Shown here piece after piece: positions 1-10,500 of a stretch of 64,000 nucleotides of DNA. Within the stretch, counting starts at the first letter, position 1. The number at the start of each line of letters is the position of its first letter. The stretch covers positions 15,448 through 79,447 of the forward strand of contig CAXSFU010000010.1 of assembly GCA_964236695.1 (NCBI GenBank). The letters run 5' to 3'. This DNA comes from CAXSEF01 sp964236695 (lineage in GTDB: Bacteria; Pseudomonadota; Alphaproteobacteria; Acetobacterales; Acetobacteraceae). The translations under genes were made by a program, and so were the position numbers. The notes under the pieces were generated by a model. The model saw only the letters and a list, made by a program, of their open reading frames with translations. It did no database searches and had not been told where the DNA came from.

Positions 1-1221
1 TTCCGCGCCATCCGTGCCCTCTTGGTCTGGGACAGCGACTACACCGATGCCCGTGGCGCGGCCCAGGCGGAGCGCGGCGCTCGGATCGCCCGCGCCGCCC
101 GCAGCCTCATGCTGCTCATGATGGGCGGCGCGGCGCTGGTCGCGGTCGCGGTCGGCGCCCTGCTGATGCACGGCATCTTCGGGCCGCTGGTGGCGATCAC
201 CGCGACGATGCGCCGGCTGGCCGACCGCGACCTCGCGGCCGCGATCCCGGGGCTGGGGCGGGGCGACGAGATCGGCGCGATCGCCGACGCGGTGGCGGTG
301 TTCCGCGACGGCCTGGTGCGCGCAGAGCGCCTCGCCGCCGAGCAGGAGCGCGAGCAGGCGCACAAGCACCGCCACAGCGCGCGCGTGTCGGAACTGGTGG
401 AAGGCTTCGAGCGCCAGGTGAGCGGCATGACCGCGGCGCTCGCCGCCGCCGCGACGCAGCTGGAGGCCACGGCGGGCACGATGTCGCGCATCGCGACGCA
501 GGCCACGCACCAGGCGAGCAACGTCGCCGCCTCTGCCGAGGAGGCGGGCACCGGGGTGCAGACCGTCGCCGCCGCGGCGGAGGAGCTGGCCGCCTCGGTG
601 CACGAGATCAGCCGCCAGGTGGCAAGCTCGGCGCGCACCACGCTGGAGGCGGTGGCCGAGGCGCGACGCACCGACGCCGTGGTGCGCACGCTGGCGGACG
701 GCGCGCAGCGCATCGGCCAGGTCGTGGAGCTGATCACCGGCATCGCCGGGCAGACCAACCTGCTGGCGCTGAACGCCACGATCGAGGCGGCGCGGGCGGG
801 CGACGCCGGCAAGGGCTTCGCCGTGGTCGCCTCGGAGGTGAAGAGCCTGGCGCAGCAGACCGCGAAGGCCACCGAGGAGATCGCGGCGCAGATCAGCCAG
901 ATCCAGGCCGCGACGACGGACGCGGTCACCGCGATCCAGGGCATCGCGCGCCGCATCGAGGAGGTGAGCGCGATCTCGACCTCGATCGCGTCCGCGGTGG
1001 CGCAGCAGGGCGCGGCGACGGCGGAGATCGCCGCCAACGTGGCGCAGACCGCCGGCAGCGCCCAGGACGTGACCGCCAACATCTCCGGTGTCAGCCAGTC
1101 CGCCGGCGAGACCGGGATGGCCGCGGGCGGCGTCCTGCAGGCTGCCGGCGCCCTGTCGCGACAGGCGGAGCAGCTCACGGCCGAGGTCAACAGCTTCGTC
1201 GCCGCGATCCAGGCCGCATGA
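1..1221 (+). CDS. Methyl-accepting chemotaxis protein, 5'-truncated by window edge
   Basis: Transmembrane chemoreceptor that signals to CheA/CheW. The frame is open from base 1, so the N-terminal sensor domain lies outside the window; the TTG at 22 is not needed as a start. The visible part starts with a hydrophobic segment (LMLLMMGGAALVAVAVGALL), then a HAMP domain (PLVAITATMRRLADRDL), then a long alanine-rich coiled-coil signalling domain. The hairpin tip reads GIAGQTNLLALNATIEAARA, the hallmark of the MCP family, followed by GKGFAVVASEVKSLAQ. The C terminus ends in AIQAA with no CheR/CheB-tethering pentapeptide. No che genes lie nearby. The ligand cannot be told. Function is secure from the tip motif. 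Confidence 0.95.
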   Translation, partial: FRAIRALLVWDSDYTDARGAAQAERGARIARAARSLMLLMMGGAALVAVAVGALLMHGIFGPLVAITATMRRLADRDLAAAIPGLGRGDEIGAIADAVAVFRDGLVRAERLAAEQEREQAHKHRHSARVSELVEGFERQVSGMTAALAAAATQLEATAGTMSRIATQATHQASNVAASAEEAGTGVQTVAAAAEELAASVHEISRQVASSARTTLEAVAEARRTDAVVRTLADGAQRIGQVVELITGIAGQTNLLALNATIEAARAGDAGKGFAVVASEVKSLAQQTAKATEEIAAQISQIQAATTDAVTAIQGIARRIEEVSAISTSIASAVAQQGAATAEIAANVAQTAGSAQDVTANISGVSQSAGETGMAAGGVLQAAGALSRQAEQLTAEVNSFVAAIQAA

Positions 1222-1241
1222 GCCGCCGCCGCGGCGCCGGG

Positions 1242-3167
1242 TCAGGGCCCCGGCGCCTGCCGCGCTGCGGCCTCGCGCGATGTCGTGCCGGGAACATCGC
1301 TTCCCGCGCCCGACCGGTCCCGCCGCCTGCGGCGCAACCCGGCGACGGCGGCGGCCAGGAGCAGCAGCACCGGTACCGCGACCACGTCCGCCGCCTCCAC
1401 CAGGGCCTGCGCGCATTGCACCGCCCCCTGCTGCCGCCGCCACGCGATACCCACCCTCGCGCGCAGCCGCGCCAGCGCCTCGACCGCCCCGGGCTGCTGC
1501 GCCTCGTCCGCTGTGGCGGGCAGCGACGCGCGCGCCTCCTGTTCGACCTGCTGGAACCGCGCCTGCGCGGTGGCGGCGACCCGGTCCATCACTGACAACG
1601 GCCTGGCCTGCTCGCGTCCCGGCATCAGCAGCGGCGACGCGGCATCGCCCAGCGTGGCCAGCAGGTCGACCACCAGCGCCATGTTGTCGTTGAACGCCAC
1701 CGCGTCCGGCTGGCCGAGGAACGACCGCTCCTCGACGGAGAACCGGTCGTCGAGCAGGTCGCTGTCGGCCAGCACAGCGAGCCGCGCCGGCCGCAGCGTC
1801 GACGCCAGCCGCGGCAGCGAGTCGTCAGCGCCGGGCGGCGGCGCGGCATAGGCGGAGCGCAGCATCCCCTCCACCCTGGCGCCGAGCACGCGCGGCCCGC
1901 CCTGCGGCCGGAACGCCGCCAGGATCGCCGCCGCGTCCGGGTCGCCGCGCACGATCGAGACCGGCAGCAGCGCCGAGGCCGGGCCGCTGCCCAGGAACGG
2001 CGCGAAGCCGGCCGTCGCCCCGGCCAGCGGCACCAGCGCCCCGGGGCTCGCCAAGCTCACCAGCCCGAGCCCCGCCGTCGCCGGGTCGGTGCGCGACAGC
2101 CCGCCCACTGCCCCGCCCGGTCCGGCCGCCACGTTGAACCATGCCACGTAGCCGACGGAGGCCTGCGCGGCGCCCGGTGCCGCGCGCACCTGCCAGGCGC
2201 CGTCGCGGTCGCCCACCACCTCGCCCGGATCGAAGCCGACCCCCCAGGCCGCGAGCAGCGGCGACAGGTCGCTCGCGGTGTCGGTGTCCGCCCGCCCGTC
2301 CGGGCCGGGCCGCGCCGCCTGGAACTCGCTTTGCGGGTCGACCAGGGCGAGCAGGCGGCCGCCGCGCATCACGAACTGGTCGATCGCGTACAGCGTGGCC
2401 GGCGAAAGGTGCTGCGCCTGCGCCACCAGCAGCACCCCGACCTGGGGATCGATCCGGGTCGCGTCGGTCGCCACGAACCGCAGCTCGAACGCGTCCTGCA
2501 GGGCGGACAGCACCGCGAACGGCCGGTCCGGCCCGAGCCGGTGCAGCGGGTCGGCCGCGCCCCGCAGCGGCAGCGAGGACATCACCCCCACCACCTGGCG
2601 CGGCGCCCCGGACACGCGCTCGATCAGCCGGGCGACGTCGTACTCCATCAGCCCCGCGCGGCTGTCGCGGAAGAACGCGATCCGCCCGGCCGCCCCGTCA
2701 GGCCCGTTCGCCGCCAGCCCGAGGAACGCCTGCTCCGAGTCCGCGCCCACCGGGATCGGCTCCAGCCCGAGCCCGAGCGCCAGCGCCTCGTCGTCGCCGA
2801 ACGGTGCGGGCGCGCGTCGCTCGACCGTCAGCAGGCCATGCGACAGCGCGACGTCGCGGCGCAGCACCGCGTCGAGCCGCGCCGCCTCGGCCGCATACGC
2901 CGGCACCAGCCGCCCCAGCCGCGGCGAGCGGAACAGTTGCAGCGTCACCGGCCGCGTCAGCCCCGCGAGCAGGGCGCGCGTGCCGGGCGGCGTGGTGTGG
3001 CGCGCCTCGGCGGTGAGGTCGAGCGCCGCGTCCGGCCACGCCCGCCCGATCCAGAGATTGCCGCCCGCCAGCCCGGCCAGCGCCAGCAGCGCCAGCACCG
3101 TCGGCCCCGGGCGCGACCCCTGCCGCCAGCGTCCCCTCGCGCCCCCGGGCCGGACCGCGCGGCTCAC
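1242..3167 (-). CDS. GldG-like auxiliary protein of an ABC exporter
   Basis: About 641 residues. A GTG start at 3167 overlaps the TGA of the upstream permease gene (GTGA), so the two are translationally coupled. The protein has an N-terminal membrane segment (VLALLALAGLAGGNLWIG), a large extracytoplasmic region of the uncharacterised ABC-auxiliary/GldG type, including a QVGVLLVAQAQHLSP stretch and MRGGRLLALVDP, and a C-terminal membrane anchor (VVAVPVLLLLAAAVAGL) followed by an Arg-rich tail. It is the third gene of an ATPase-permease-GldG cassette. Such cassettes are known for gliding motility in Bacteroidetes, but in proteobacteria the substrate is generally unknown, so I assign only an export role. 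It converges on the chemoreceptor gene with a 20-nt gap. Confidence 0.8.
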   Translation of the reverse strand: MSRAVRPGGARGRWRQGSRPGPTVLALLALAGLAGGNLWIGRAWPDAALDLTAEARHTTPPGTRALLAGLTRPVTLQLFRSPRLGRLVPAYAAEAARLDAVLRRDVALSHGLLTVERRAPAPFGDDEALALGLGLEPIPVGADSEQAFLGLAANGPDGAAGRIAFFRDSRAGLMEYDVARLIERVSGAPRQVVGVMSSLPLRGAADPLHRLGPDRPFAVLSALQDAFELRFVATDATRIDPQVGVLLVAQAQHLSPATLYAIDQFVMRGGRLLALVDPQSEFQAARPGPDGRADTDTASDLSPLLAAWGVGFDPGEVVGDRDGAWQVRAAPGAAQASVGYVAWFNVAAGPGGAVGGLSRTDPATAGLGLVSLASPGALVPLAGATAGFAPFLGSGPASALLPVSIVRGDPDAAAILAAFRPQGGPRVLGARVEGMLRSAYAAPPPGADDSLPRLASTLRPARLAVLADSDLLDDRFSVEERSFLGQPDAVAFNDNMALVVDLLATLGDAASPLLMPGREQARPLSVMDRVAATAQARFQQVEQEARASLPATADEAQQPGAVEALARLRARVGIAWRRQQGAVQCAQALVEAADVVAVPVLLLLAAAVAGLRRRRRDRSGAGSDVPGTTSREAAARQAPGP

Positions 3168-3895
3168 AACCCGGGCCGCCAGCGCAGCGCCAGCCCCGCC
3201 ACCAGCAGGCAGCCGGCGGCGACGCTGCCCAGCATCGCGACGTCGTCCAGCCGCATCAGCCCGTCCGCGAGCCGGTCGAAGCGGTCGAGCAGGCTGAGCG
3301 CCCCCGCCAGCCGCGACAGCGCCGGCAGCGGCGCCAGCGCCTCCGCCGCCATCGGCGTGGCGCAGCCCAGCAGCACGCCGCCCGTGCACAGCGCCCCCAG
3401 GAACGCCCCCGCCTGGCTGCGCCCCGCCAGCGCCGACGCCGCCTCGCCGATCGCCACCAGCGCCGCCGCCAGCAGCGCCGCGCCCGCGAAGCCGCAGGCG
3501 ATCGCGCCGTTGTCCGGCCGCCCGAGCAGGTTCACCGTCGCCACGAACGGCGCGCACAGCGCCAGCGCCAGCCCGCAGAACCCCCACGCCGCCAGGAATT
3601 TTCCAAGTACCGCCTGCTCCGGCTCCACCGGCAGCGCCATCAGCAGCTCGATCGTGCCGGCGCCGCGCTCCCCTGCCCACAGCCGCATGGTCATTGCCGC
3701 GGTAAACGGCAGCAGCACCCACGGCAGCGGCGCGAAGAACGCCGCGAGGTCCGCCTGGTCGCGCGCGAAGAAGCCGCCGAGCGTGAATGCCAGCGTGCCC
3801 TGCGCCGCCAGGAACGCTCCCAGCGCCCACGCCCCGAGCGGCGTCGCGAACAGCGCCGCGAACTCGCGCCGCGCCACCAGCAGCACCGGCCTCAT
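3164..3895 (-). CDS. ABC-2 type permease (GldF-like)
   Basis: A 243-residue integral membrane protein with about six hydrophobic segments. The start MRPVLLVARREFAALFATP is typical of ABC-2/GldF permeases, which open with a VARREF-like stretch before the first helix. GAGTIELLMALPV is another conserved feature of the family, marking the loop after helix 2. I chose the ATG at 3895, 14 nt downstream of the ATPase stop, because it gives the family's usual N terminus. The stop overlaps the GTG of the GldG-like gene. Together with the ATPase it forms the transport core. The substrate is unknown. Confidence 0.85.
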   Translation of the reverse strand: MRPVLLVARREFAALFATPLGAWALGAFLAAQGTLAFTLGGFFARDQADLAAFFAPLPWVLLPFTAAMTMRLWAGERGAGTIELLMALPVEPEQAVLGKFLAAWGFCGLALALCAPFVATVNLLGRPDNGAIACGFAGAALLAAALVAIGEAASALAGRSQAGAFLGALCTGGVLLGCATPMAAEALAPLPALSRLAGALSLLDRFDRLADGLMRLDDVAMLGSVAAGCLLVAGLALRWRPGL

Positions 3896-3908
3896 CGCAG
3901 CACCGGTC

Positions 3909-4655
3909 TCATGCGGCGGCCCGCGGGTGCGTCCCGGCGCCGTCCCCCGCGCCGCACAGCGCGAGCACCGCCGCCTCCAGCCCGCCAGGGTGCGCCTGCG
4001 CCAGCGCCCGCGGCGTGTCGTCGGCGACCAGCCGCCCGCCGTCGAGCACCAGGACGCGGGTGCACGCCGCCTCGACCTCGTCGAGCAGGTGGGTGCTGAG
4101 CAGGATCGCACGCCCCGGCGACAACGCCGCCAGCAGGGTGCGCAGGCCCTGGCGCTGCACCGGGTCCAGCCCGTCCTGCGGCTCGTCGAGCACCAGCAGC
4201 GCCGGGTCGTGCAGGGTCGCCGCCGCCAGCCCGACCCGCCGCCTGAGCCCTTTCGACAGCGTGCCCACCCTGCGACCCGCCACCGCCGCGAGGTCGGCGC
4301 GCGCCACAGCCCGCCCGACGCGCTCGGCCGCCGCGGCGCCGCGGAACCCGTGCATCCCAGCCACGAAACGCAGCAGTGCCGCGACCTCCATCTCCGCGTA
4401 GCAGGGCGCGCCCTCCGCCAGGGTGCCCAGCGCCCGCCGCGCCCTGGCTTGCCGCACGTCCCGCCCGCACAGCAGCGCAACGCCCCCGGTCGGCGGCAGC
4501 ACGCCCGCGATCATGCGCAGCACCGTGGTCTTGCCGGCGCCGTTGCGGCCGACGAAGCCGACCACCTCGCCGGCGCCGATCGCAAGGTCGAGCGGGTGCA
4601 CCACCACGCGCGCGCCGAAGCGCCGGGACAGGCCGAGGGTCTGCAGGATCGGCAT
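3909..4655 (-). CDS. ABC transporter ATP-binding protein (GldA-like)
   Basis: A 248-residue nucleotide-binding subunit. Walker A is GRNGAGKTT (about residues 37-45), the signature loop reads LSKGLRRRVGLA, Walker B is LLVLDEPQDGLDP, and the switch histidine is in LLSTHLLDEVE. The ABC signature is SKG rather than the usual SGG/SQG, which is common in this subfamily. It is the first gene of the three-gene exporter read on the minus strand, with a 13-nt gap to the permease. A GC-rich palindromic repeat separates it from recG upstream, so it probably has its own promoter within or beside that repeat. Confidence 0.9.
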   Translation of the reverse strand: MPILQTLGLSRRFGARVVVHPLDLAIGAGEVVGFVGRNGAGKTTVLRMIAGVLPPTGGVALLCGRDVRQARARRALGTLAEGAPCYAEMEVAALLRFVAGMHGFRGAAAAERVGRAVARADLAAVAGRRVGTLSKGLRRRVGLAAATLHDPALLVLDEPQDGLDPVQRQGLRTLLAALSPGRAILLSTHLLDEVEAACTRVLVLDGGRLVADDTPRALAQAHPGGLEAAVLALCGAGDGAGTHPRAAA

Positions 4656-4675
4656 GGCGCCGGTTGTGCCGCGGC

Positions 4676-4856
4676 GAAGGAAGCAAGGCCAGGGGCTCTG
4701 CCCCTGGACCCCGCCAAAGGCGAGCCTTTGGAATCCACTCCTTAAGGAAGGCCGGGTCCAGGGGCGGCTCCCTTCGGTGGCCTTTCCGACGATCCAGGCG
4801 GATTGTCGGAACCTTTGGCCACCTACGCCTGGCGGGTTTGGGCAGAGCCCAATCTT
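4676..4856. repeat. Intergenic palindromic module, family A (full copy)
   Basis: Between the recG stop and the start of the ABC ATPase gene. The left arm has hairpin CCAGGGGC-tct-GCCCCTGG and a second stem CCAAAGGC-gag-CCTTTGG, then a centre with CTTAAG. A longer right arm follows that includes an extra GGTGGCC...GGCCACC module and ends GGGCAGAGCCC. It touches the recG stop, so it may terminate recG transcription. Confidence 0.85.
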
Positions 4857-4858
4857 CC

Positions 4859-6928
4859 CTACCCTGCGTGCAGAGTCCGCAGCGCCGCCCCGCGCTCGAA
4901 CAGCCGCAGCAGCACCCGCACCGCCCGCCCCCGCGCGCTCTCAAGCTTCGGGTCCCGCTCCAGCAGCGCCGCCGCGTCGCGCGAGGCCATGTGCAGCAGC
5001 CCCTCGTCCACTGGGTCGGACAGCCGGAACCCCGCGTCCCCTGACTGCCGCCGCCCCAGCAGGTCGCCGCCGCCGCGGATGCGGAAGTCCTCGTCGGCAA
5101 TGGCAAAGCCGTCCTCGGTGTCGCGCAGCAGGCTGAGCCGACGGCGCATGCTTTCCGTCAGCCCGTCCTCGTGCATCAGCAGGCAGAACGACGCCGCCGT
5201 GCCGCGCCCGACCCGGCCGCGCAGCTGGTGCAGCTGGGCGAGCCCGAAGCGCTCGGCGTGCTCGATCACCATGACGCTGGCTTCCGGCACGTCGACGCCC
5301 ACCTCGATCACCGTGGTCGCGACCAGCAGGCGCGTGCGCCCGGCGGCGAAGTCGGCCAGCGCCGCGTCGCGCACCGGCTGGTCCTGCTGCCCGTGCGCGA
5401 GGCCGACCAGGGGCCCGAACCGCTCGCGCATCACCGCGAACCGCTCCTCGGCGGCGGCCAGGTCGGACACCTCGCTCTCGTGCACCATCGGGCACACCCA
5501 GTATGCCCGCTCGCCCCGCTCCAGCGCCCGCGCCAGCCCGTCGACCACCCCCGCCATCGTGGACTTCGAGTGCAGCGTGGTGCGGATCGGCTGCCGCCCC
5601 GCCGGCTTGCCCGCCAGCCGCGAGACCTGCATCTCCCCCCACTGCGTGACCAGCAGCGTGCGCGGGATCGGCGTCGCCGTCATCACCAGCACGTCCGAGC
5701 GCTCCCCCTTGGCGCCGAGCTGCAGCCGCTGCTCCACCCCGAAGCGGTGCTGCTCGTCGATCACCGCGAGCCCGAGGTCACGGTATGCCACTCCGTCCTG
5801 GAACAGGGCATGCGTGCCCACCACCATGCCCAGCCGCCCCGCCTGAAGCGACAGCAGCACGTTGCGTCGCGCCACCCCCTTCACCGAGCCGGTGAGCAGC
5901 CCGACCGGCACCGGCGACAGCTTCGTCAGCGTGCGGTGGTGCTGGCGCGCCAGCACGTCGGTCGGCGCCATCATCGCCGCCTGCGCCCCGGCCTCCACCG
6001 CGCGCAGCATCGCCAGCAGCGCCACCAGCGTCTTGCCCGAGCCCACGTCGCCCTGCAGCAGCCGCAGCATCCGCCGCGGCGCCGCGAGGTCCGCGTCGAT
6101 CTCGGCCAGCGCCGCGACCTGCGACTCCGTGGGCGCGTGCCCGAACCGCTCCAGCGCCCTGGCCCGCAGCGACCCGTCGCCGAGCAGCGCGCGGCCGGGA
6201 CGGTGGCGGTTGCGGTTGCGCACCCAGGCCATCGCGACCTGGTGCGCCAGCAGCTCGTCGTAGGCGAGCCGACGGCGCGGCGCCGGCCCGGGGATCTCCG
6301 ACGGCGCGTGCAGCGCGCGAAGCGACTCGGCGAACCCCGGCCACCCTTCGCGCCGCATCAGCGCCGGATCGTGCCACTCCGCCATCTCCGGCAGCAGCGC
6401 CAGCGCCTGGCGCAGCGCCGGGCGCAGGTGCCCGCCGAACAGCCCCGCCGTCAGCGGCCACACCGCCTCCACCGACGGCATCCGCTCCGGGTGCGAGGCC
6501 GGCACCACCTGGTCCGGGTTGGCCATGGTCAGCCGCCCGCCGAACAGCTCCACCCGCCCGGACACCAGCACCTGCGCGCCCGGCGGCATCTGCTTCAGCC
6601 GCGCCTGGCTGAACAGCGCCAGCTCCGCCGTACCTGTGTCGTCGCGCACCGTCACCCGCCATGGCTGGCGCGCGGTCGCCGGCGCCACATGGCGCACCAC
6701 CTCGACGGCCAGCGTCGCGATCTCGCCGGCGCGGGCGTCGCGCAGGCTCGGCCGGTGGCGGCGGTCGATGAAGCTTTCCGGCAGGTGGAACAGCAGGTCG
6801 AGCACCCGCGGCCCGGCCGCCCTGGCCATCAGCGCGGCCACCGCCTCGCCCACGCCGCGCAGCGCAGTGACCGGCTGCAGCAGCGGCGCGAGGTCTGGCT
6901 CGGGGCCTGCGGGCTGGGGGGACGACAC
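4859..6928 (-). CDS. recG: ATP-dependent DNA helicase RecG
   Basis: A 689-residue branch-migration helicase that remodels stalled forks and Holliday junctions. The N-terminal wedge/OB domain includes VLDLLFHLPESFIDRR. Helicase motifs visible are LLQGDVGSGKTLVAL (Walker A), VIDEQHRFGVEQR (DEQH box), VMTATPIPRTL (motif III) and QLRGRVGRG (motif VI). The open frame extends upstream into the divergent sdhE gene, so I chose the GTG at 6928, which gives the usual RecG length and N terminus (SSPQPAGPEPDLAPLL). The recG-sdhE-mfd neighbourhood is common in alphaproteobacteria. Identity is secure and the exact start is moderately sure. Confidence 0.96.
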   Translation of the reverse strand: MSSPQPAGPEPDLAPLLQPVTALRGVGEAVAALMARAAGPRVLDLLFHLPESFIDRRHRPSLRDARAGEIATLAVEVVRHVAPATARQPWRVTVRDDTGTAELALFSQARLKQMPPGAQVLVSGRVELFGGRLTMANPDQVVPASHPERMPSVEAVWPLTAGLFGGHLRPALRQALALLPEMAEWHDPALMRREGWPGFAESLRALHAPSEIPGPAPRRRLAYDELLAHQVAMAWVRNRNRHRPGRALLGDGSLRARALERFGHAPTESQVAALAEIDADLAAPRRMLRLLQGDVGSGKTLVALLAMLRAVEAGAQAAMMAPTDVLARQHHRTLTKLSPVPVGLLTGSVKGVARRNVLLSLQAGRLGMVVGTHALFQDGVAYRDLGLAVIDEQHRFGVEQRLQLGAKGERSDVLVMTATPIPRTLLVTQWGEMQVSRLAGKPAGRQPIRTTLHSKSTMAGVVDGLARALERGERAYWVCPMVHESEVSDLAAAEERFAVMRERFGPLVGLAHGQQDQPVRDAALADFAAGRTRLLVATTVIEVGVDVPEASVMVIEHAERFGLAQLHQLRGRVGRGTAASFCLLMHEDGLTESMRRRLSLLRDTEDGFAIADEDFRIRGGGDLLGRRQSGDAGFRLSDPVDEGLLHMASRDAAALLERDPKLESARGRAVRVLLRLFERGAALRTLHAG

Positions 6929-6989
6929 GGCGCGGTGATAGGACAGCCGCGCGCTGGACTCAAAACCCCGCGACACGATATGGCCGTCC

Positions 6990-7247
6990 ATGGCCCCCAC
7001 CGACCCGCGACGCCGCCGCCTGCTGTTCCGCTCCACCCACCGCGGCACCCACGAGACCGACCTGCTGATCGGCGGCTACGTGTCCCCCCGGATCGAGAGC
7101 TTCACCGAGGCGGAGCTGGACGCGCTGGAGGAGGTCATGGAGCTGCCCGACGTGGACCTCGCCGACTGGCTGTGCGGGCGCCGCCCGATCCCGGACGCGG
7201 TCGCGAGCCCGATGCTGCTGGCGATCCGCGCGGCGGCCCTTGGGTGA
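6990..7247 (+). CDS. sdhE: Succinate dehydrogenase assembly factor 2 (FAD assembly factor SdhE)
   Basis: An 85-residue all-helical protein that promotes covalent attachment of FAD to succinate dehydrogenase SdhA. The diagnostic RGxxE motif is present as HRGTHETDLLIGGY (residues 18-31). The FTEAELDALEEVMELPDVDLADWLCG stretch matches the family's C-terminal helices. It is divergent from recG (61-nt spacer) and in the same direction as mfd, a conserved alphaproteobacterial arrangement. The ATG at 6990 gives the normal family length. Confidence 0.93.
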   Translation: MAPTDPRRRRLLFRSTHRGTHETDLLIGGYVSPRIESFTEAELDALEEVMELPDVDLADWLCGRRPIPDAVASPMLLAIRAAALG

Positions 7248-7248
7248 G

Positions 7249-7503
7249 AAAAGCAAGGCTGGGCTCTGCCCAGACCCGCCAAAGGCCAGGGGCCTTTGGA
7301 AACCCCTCCGACAGCAAGGTCCCTTTTCCGGGCGAAGCCCATCGACCCCATTCTGCCGGTCACTCCGCCCTCGCCGCCATGACTCCATGAATGCCGGTCC
7401 AGGGGCGGCTCCCTCCGGTGGCCTTTCCAACGATCCAGGCGGATCGTCGCAACCTTTGGCCACCTACGCCTGGCGGGTCTGGGCAGAGCCCGGCCTTGCT
7501 TCC
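7249..7503. repeat. Intergenic palindromic module, family A (variant copy)
   Basis: Fills most of the sdhE-mfd gap and starts 2 nt after the sdhE stop. The first hairpin here is CTGGGC-tct-GCCCAG, with the same tct loop but a different stem from the 4676 copy. The second stem CCAAAGGCC/GGCCTTTGG is also present. The centre is unusual: about 90 nt of non-repeat sequence replaces CTTAAG. The right arm again carries the GGTGGCC...GGCCACC module. Confidence 0.8.
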
Positions 7504-7532
7504 TCCCCCGCACACCCCACGGACCCGACACG

Positions 7533-10500
7533 ATGACCGCGACGATCTACGGCGTCCCCGAGGGCTTCGACGCCCTCCTCCTGGCCCGCCGCCGCGCCGA
7601 GCACACCGGCGGCCTGCTGCACGTGGCGCGCGACGACACGCGCATGGCCAAGCTCGCCGACACGCTGGCGTTCGTGGCGCCCGACGTGGAGGTGCTGCGC
7701 TTCCCGGCCTGGGACTGCCTGCCGTACGACCGCGTCTCGCCCAACGCCGCGATCGTCTCCGAGCGCATCGCGACCCTGGCCCGCCTGACGGAGGCGCAAA
7801 CCGCGCCGCGCATCGTGCTGACCACGGTGAACGCCCTGGTGCAGCGGGTGCCGCCGCAGATGGTGTTCGCCGGCGCGGCACTCGACATCGCGCAGGGCTC
7901 GCTGGTCGAGATCGGCGCGCTGACGCTGTTCCTGGAGGCCAACGGCTACGGCCGCGCCGACACGGTGATGGAGCCGGGCGAGTACGCGGTGCGCGGCGGC
8001 ATCGTCGACCTGTTCCCCGCCGGCGAGGCGGAGCCGATCCGCCTCGACCTGTTCGGCGACACGGTGGAAAGCCTGCGCCGCTTCGACCCCACCACGCAGC
8101 GCTCCACCGGCGCCGCCACCGCCCTGGTGCTGCGCCCCGTCTCCGAGGTCCCGCTCGACCGCGAAGGCATTGCCCGCTTCCGCACCGCTTGGCGCGAGAT
8201 TTTCGGCCAGGCGACCACGGAGGACCCGATCTACCAGTCGATCTCGCAGGGCCGCCGCCACCCGGGCATGGAGCACTGGGTACCGCTGTTCCACGACGCG
8301 ATGGAGACGCTGCTCGACTACCTGCCAAGCCCCGCCGTGACGCTGGACCACCAGGCCGACGAGGTGCTCGACCGCCGCCTGGAGATGATCGCCGACCACT
8401 ACGACGCGCGCCGCACCGTGACCCGCGAGGGCGAGGTCCCCTACCGCCCGCTTTCGCCCGAGCGCCTGTACCTCGACCGCGCGCAGTGGGACGCGATGCT
8501 GGCGCACGGCCCGCTGCTGGAGTTCAGCCCGTTCGGCAGGCCCGACGGCGCCGCCGGCATCGACGCCGGCGGCCGCCCCGGCCCGGTGTTCGCCCAGGCC
8601 GCCATGGGCCCGCAGGGCGCGTCCGGCGGCTCCGGCGGCGGCACCGCCGGCGTGGACAGCGTGTTCCGCCAGCTCGGCGCGCTGCAGGCGGGCAACGAGG
8701 CCAAGGGCCGCCGGACCCTGGTCGCCGCCTGGAGCCGCGGCTCGCGCGAGCGCATCGCCGCCCTGCTGCGCGAGAACGGCGTGCGCGCCCAGGCCGCCGA
8801 GGGCTGGGCGGAGGCGCAGCGTGTGCCCGCCGGCACCGTGGGCCTGGTGACGCTGCCGCTGGACCGCGGCTTCGTCGCCGACGGCGTGGCCGTGGTCGGC
8901 GAGCAGGACCTGCTCGGCGAGCGCATCAGCCGCCCCGCGAAGCGCCGCAAGCGCGCCGACCAGTTCATCGCCGAGGCCACCGAGATCGCCGAGGGCGACC
9001 TGATCGTCCACCAGGAGTACGGCATCGGCCGCTACGTCGGCCTGGAAACGCTCACCGTCGGCACCGCGCCGCACGACTGCCTCCGCCTCGTCTACGACAA
9101 CGACGAGAAGCTGTTCCTCCCCGTGGAGAACATCGAGCTGCTGAGCCGCTTCGGCTCCGAGACCCAGGGCGTGTCGCTGGACAGGCTCGGCGGCGCGGGC
9201 TGGCAGACCCGCAAGGCCAAGATGAAGCAGCGCATCCAGGACATGGCCGGCGCGCTGATCCGCACCGCCGCCGAGCGCCGGCTGCGCGAGGCCACCAGCA
9301 TGACCCCGGCCGAGGGCGCCTGGGACGAGTTCTGCGCCCGCTTCCCCTTCGCAGAGACCGACGACCAGGCGCGCGCCATCGCCGACGTGCTGGAGGACAT
9401 CGCCTCCGGCCGCCCGATGGACCGCCTGATCTGCGGCGACGTCGGCTTCGGCAAGACCGAGGTCGCCCTGCGCGCCGCCTTCGTCGCCGCCATGACCGGC
9501 GCCCAGGTCGCCGTCGTGGTCCCCACCACGCTGCTCGCCCGCCAGCATTTCCGGACGTTCACCGCCCGCTTCGCCGGCCTGCCCGTGAAGATCGCCCAGC
9601 TCAGCCGCATGGTCACCGCCAAGGAGGCCATCGAGGTCCGCCGCGGCGTGGCCGACGGCAGCATCGGCCTCGTCGTCGGCACCCACGCGCTCCTCGCGAA
9701 ATCCATCGAGTTCGCCGAGCTGGGCATGGTGATCGTCGACGAGGAGCAGCACTTCGGCGTCACCCACAAGGAGCGGCTCAAGGCGCTCAAGGCCGACGTC
9801 CACGTCCTCACCCTGACCGCCACGCCCATCCCGCGCACGCTGCAGCTCGCGCTCACCGGCCTGCGCGAGATGAGCCTGATCGCCACCCCCCCGGTCGACC
9901 GCCTCGCCGTGCGCACCTTCATCGGCCCGTTCGACCACGTGGTCGCCCGCGAGGCGATCCAGCGCGAGCGCTTCCGCGGCGGCCAGATCTTCTGCGTCGT
10001 CCCGCGCATCGAGGACCTCGACCGCATGGCCGACCGCCTGCGCCAGATCGTCCCCGACGCCCGCATGATCCAGGCGCACGGCCGCCTCGCCCCCACCGAA
10101 CTGGAGCGGGTGATGACCGAGTTCGGCGACGGCAAGTACGACATCCTGCTGTCCACCAACATCGTGGAAAGCGGCCTCGACATGCCCGCGGTGAACACGC
10201 TGATCATCCACCGCGCCGACATGTTCGGCCTCGGCGCCCTCTACCAGCTGCGCGGCCGCGTCGGCCGCGGCAAGCTGCGCGGCTACGCCTACCTGACCTG
10301 GCCGCAGTCCCACCGCCTGTCCGCCGCCGCCGCCAAGCGACTCGACGTCATGCAGACGCTCGACACGCTCGGCGCCGGCTTCACGCTCGCGAGCCACGAC
10401 CTCGACATCCGCGGCGCCGGCAACCTGCTCGGCGACGAGCAGTCCGGCCACATCCGCGAGGTCGGCATCGAGCTGTACCAGCAGATGCTGGAGGACGCCG

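Noticed and set aside
39..1190. Long minus-strand frame opposite the chemoreceptor gene
   Set aside because: Ser/Ala/Cys-rich shadow of a strongly supported gene; typical for very GC-rich DNA.
22..1221. TTG at 22 as the start of the chemoreceptor gene
   Set aside because: The frame is open from base 1 and the protein lacks the sensor domain expected of the family, so it is cut by the window edge.
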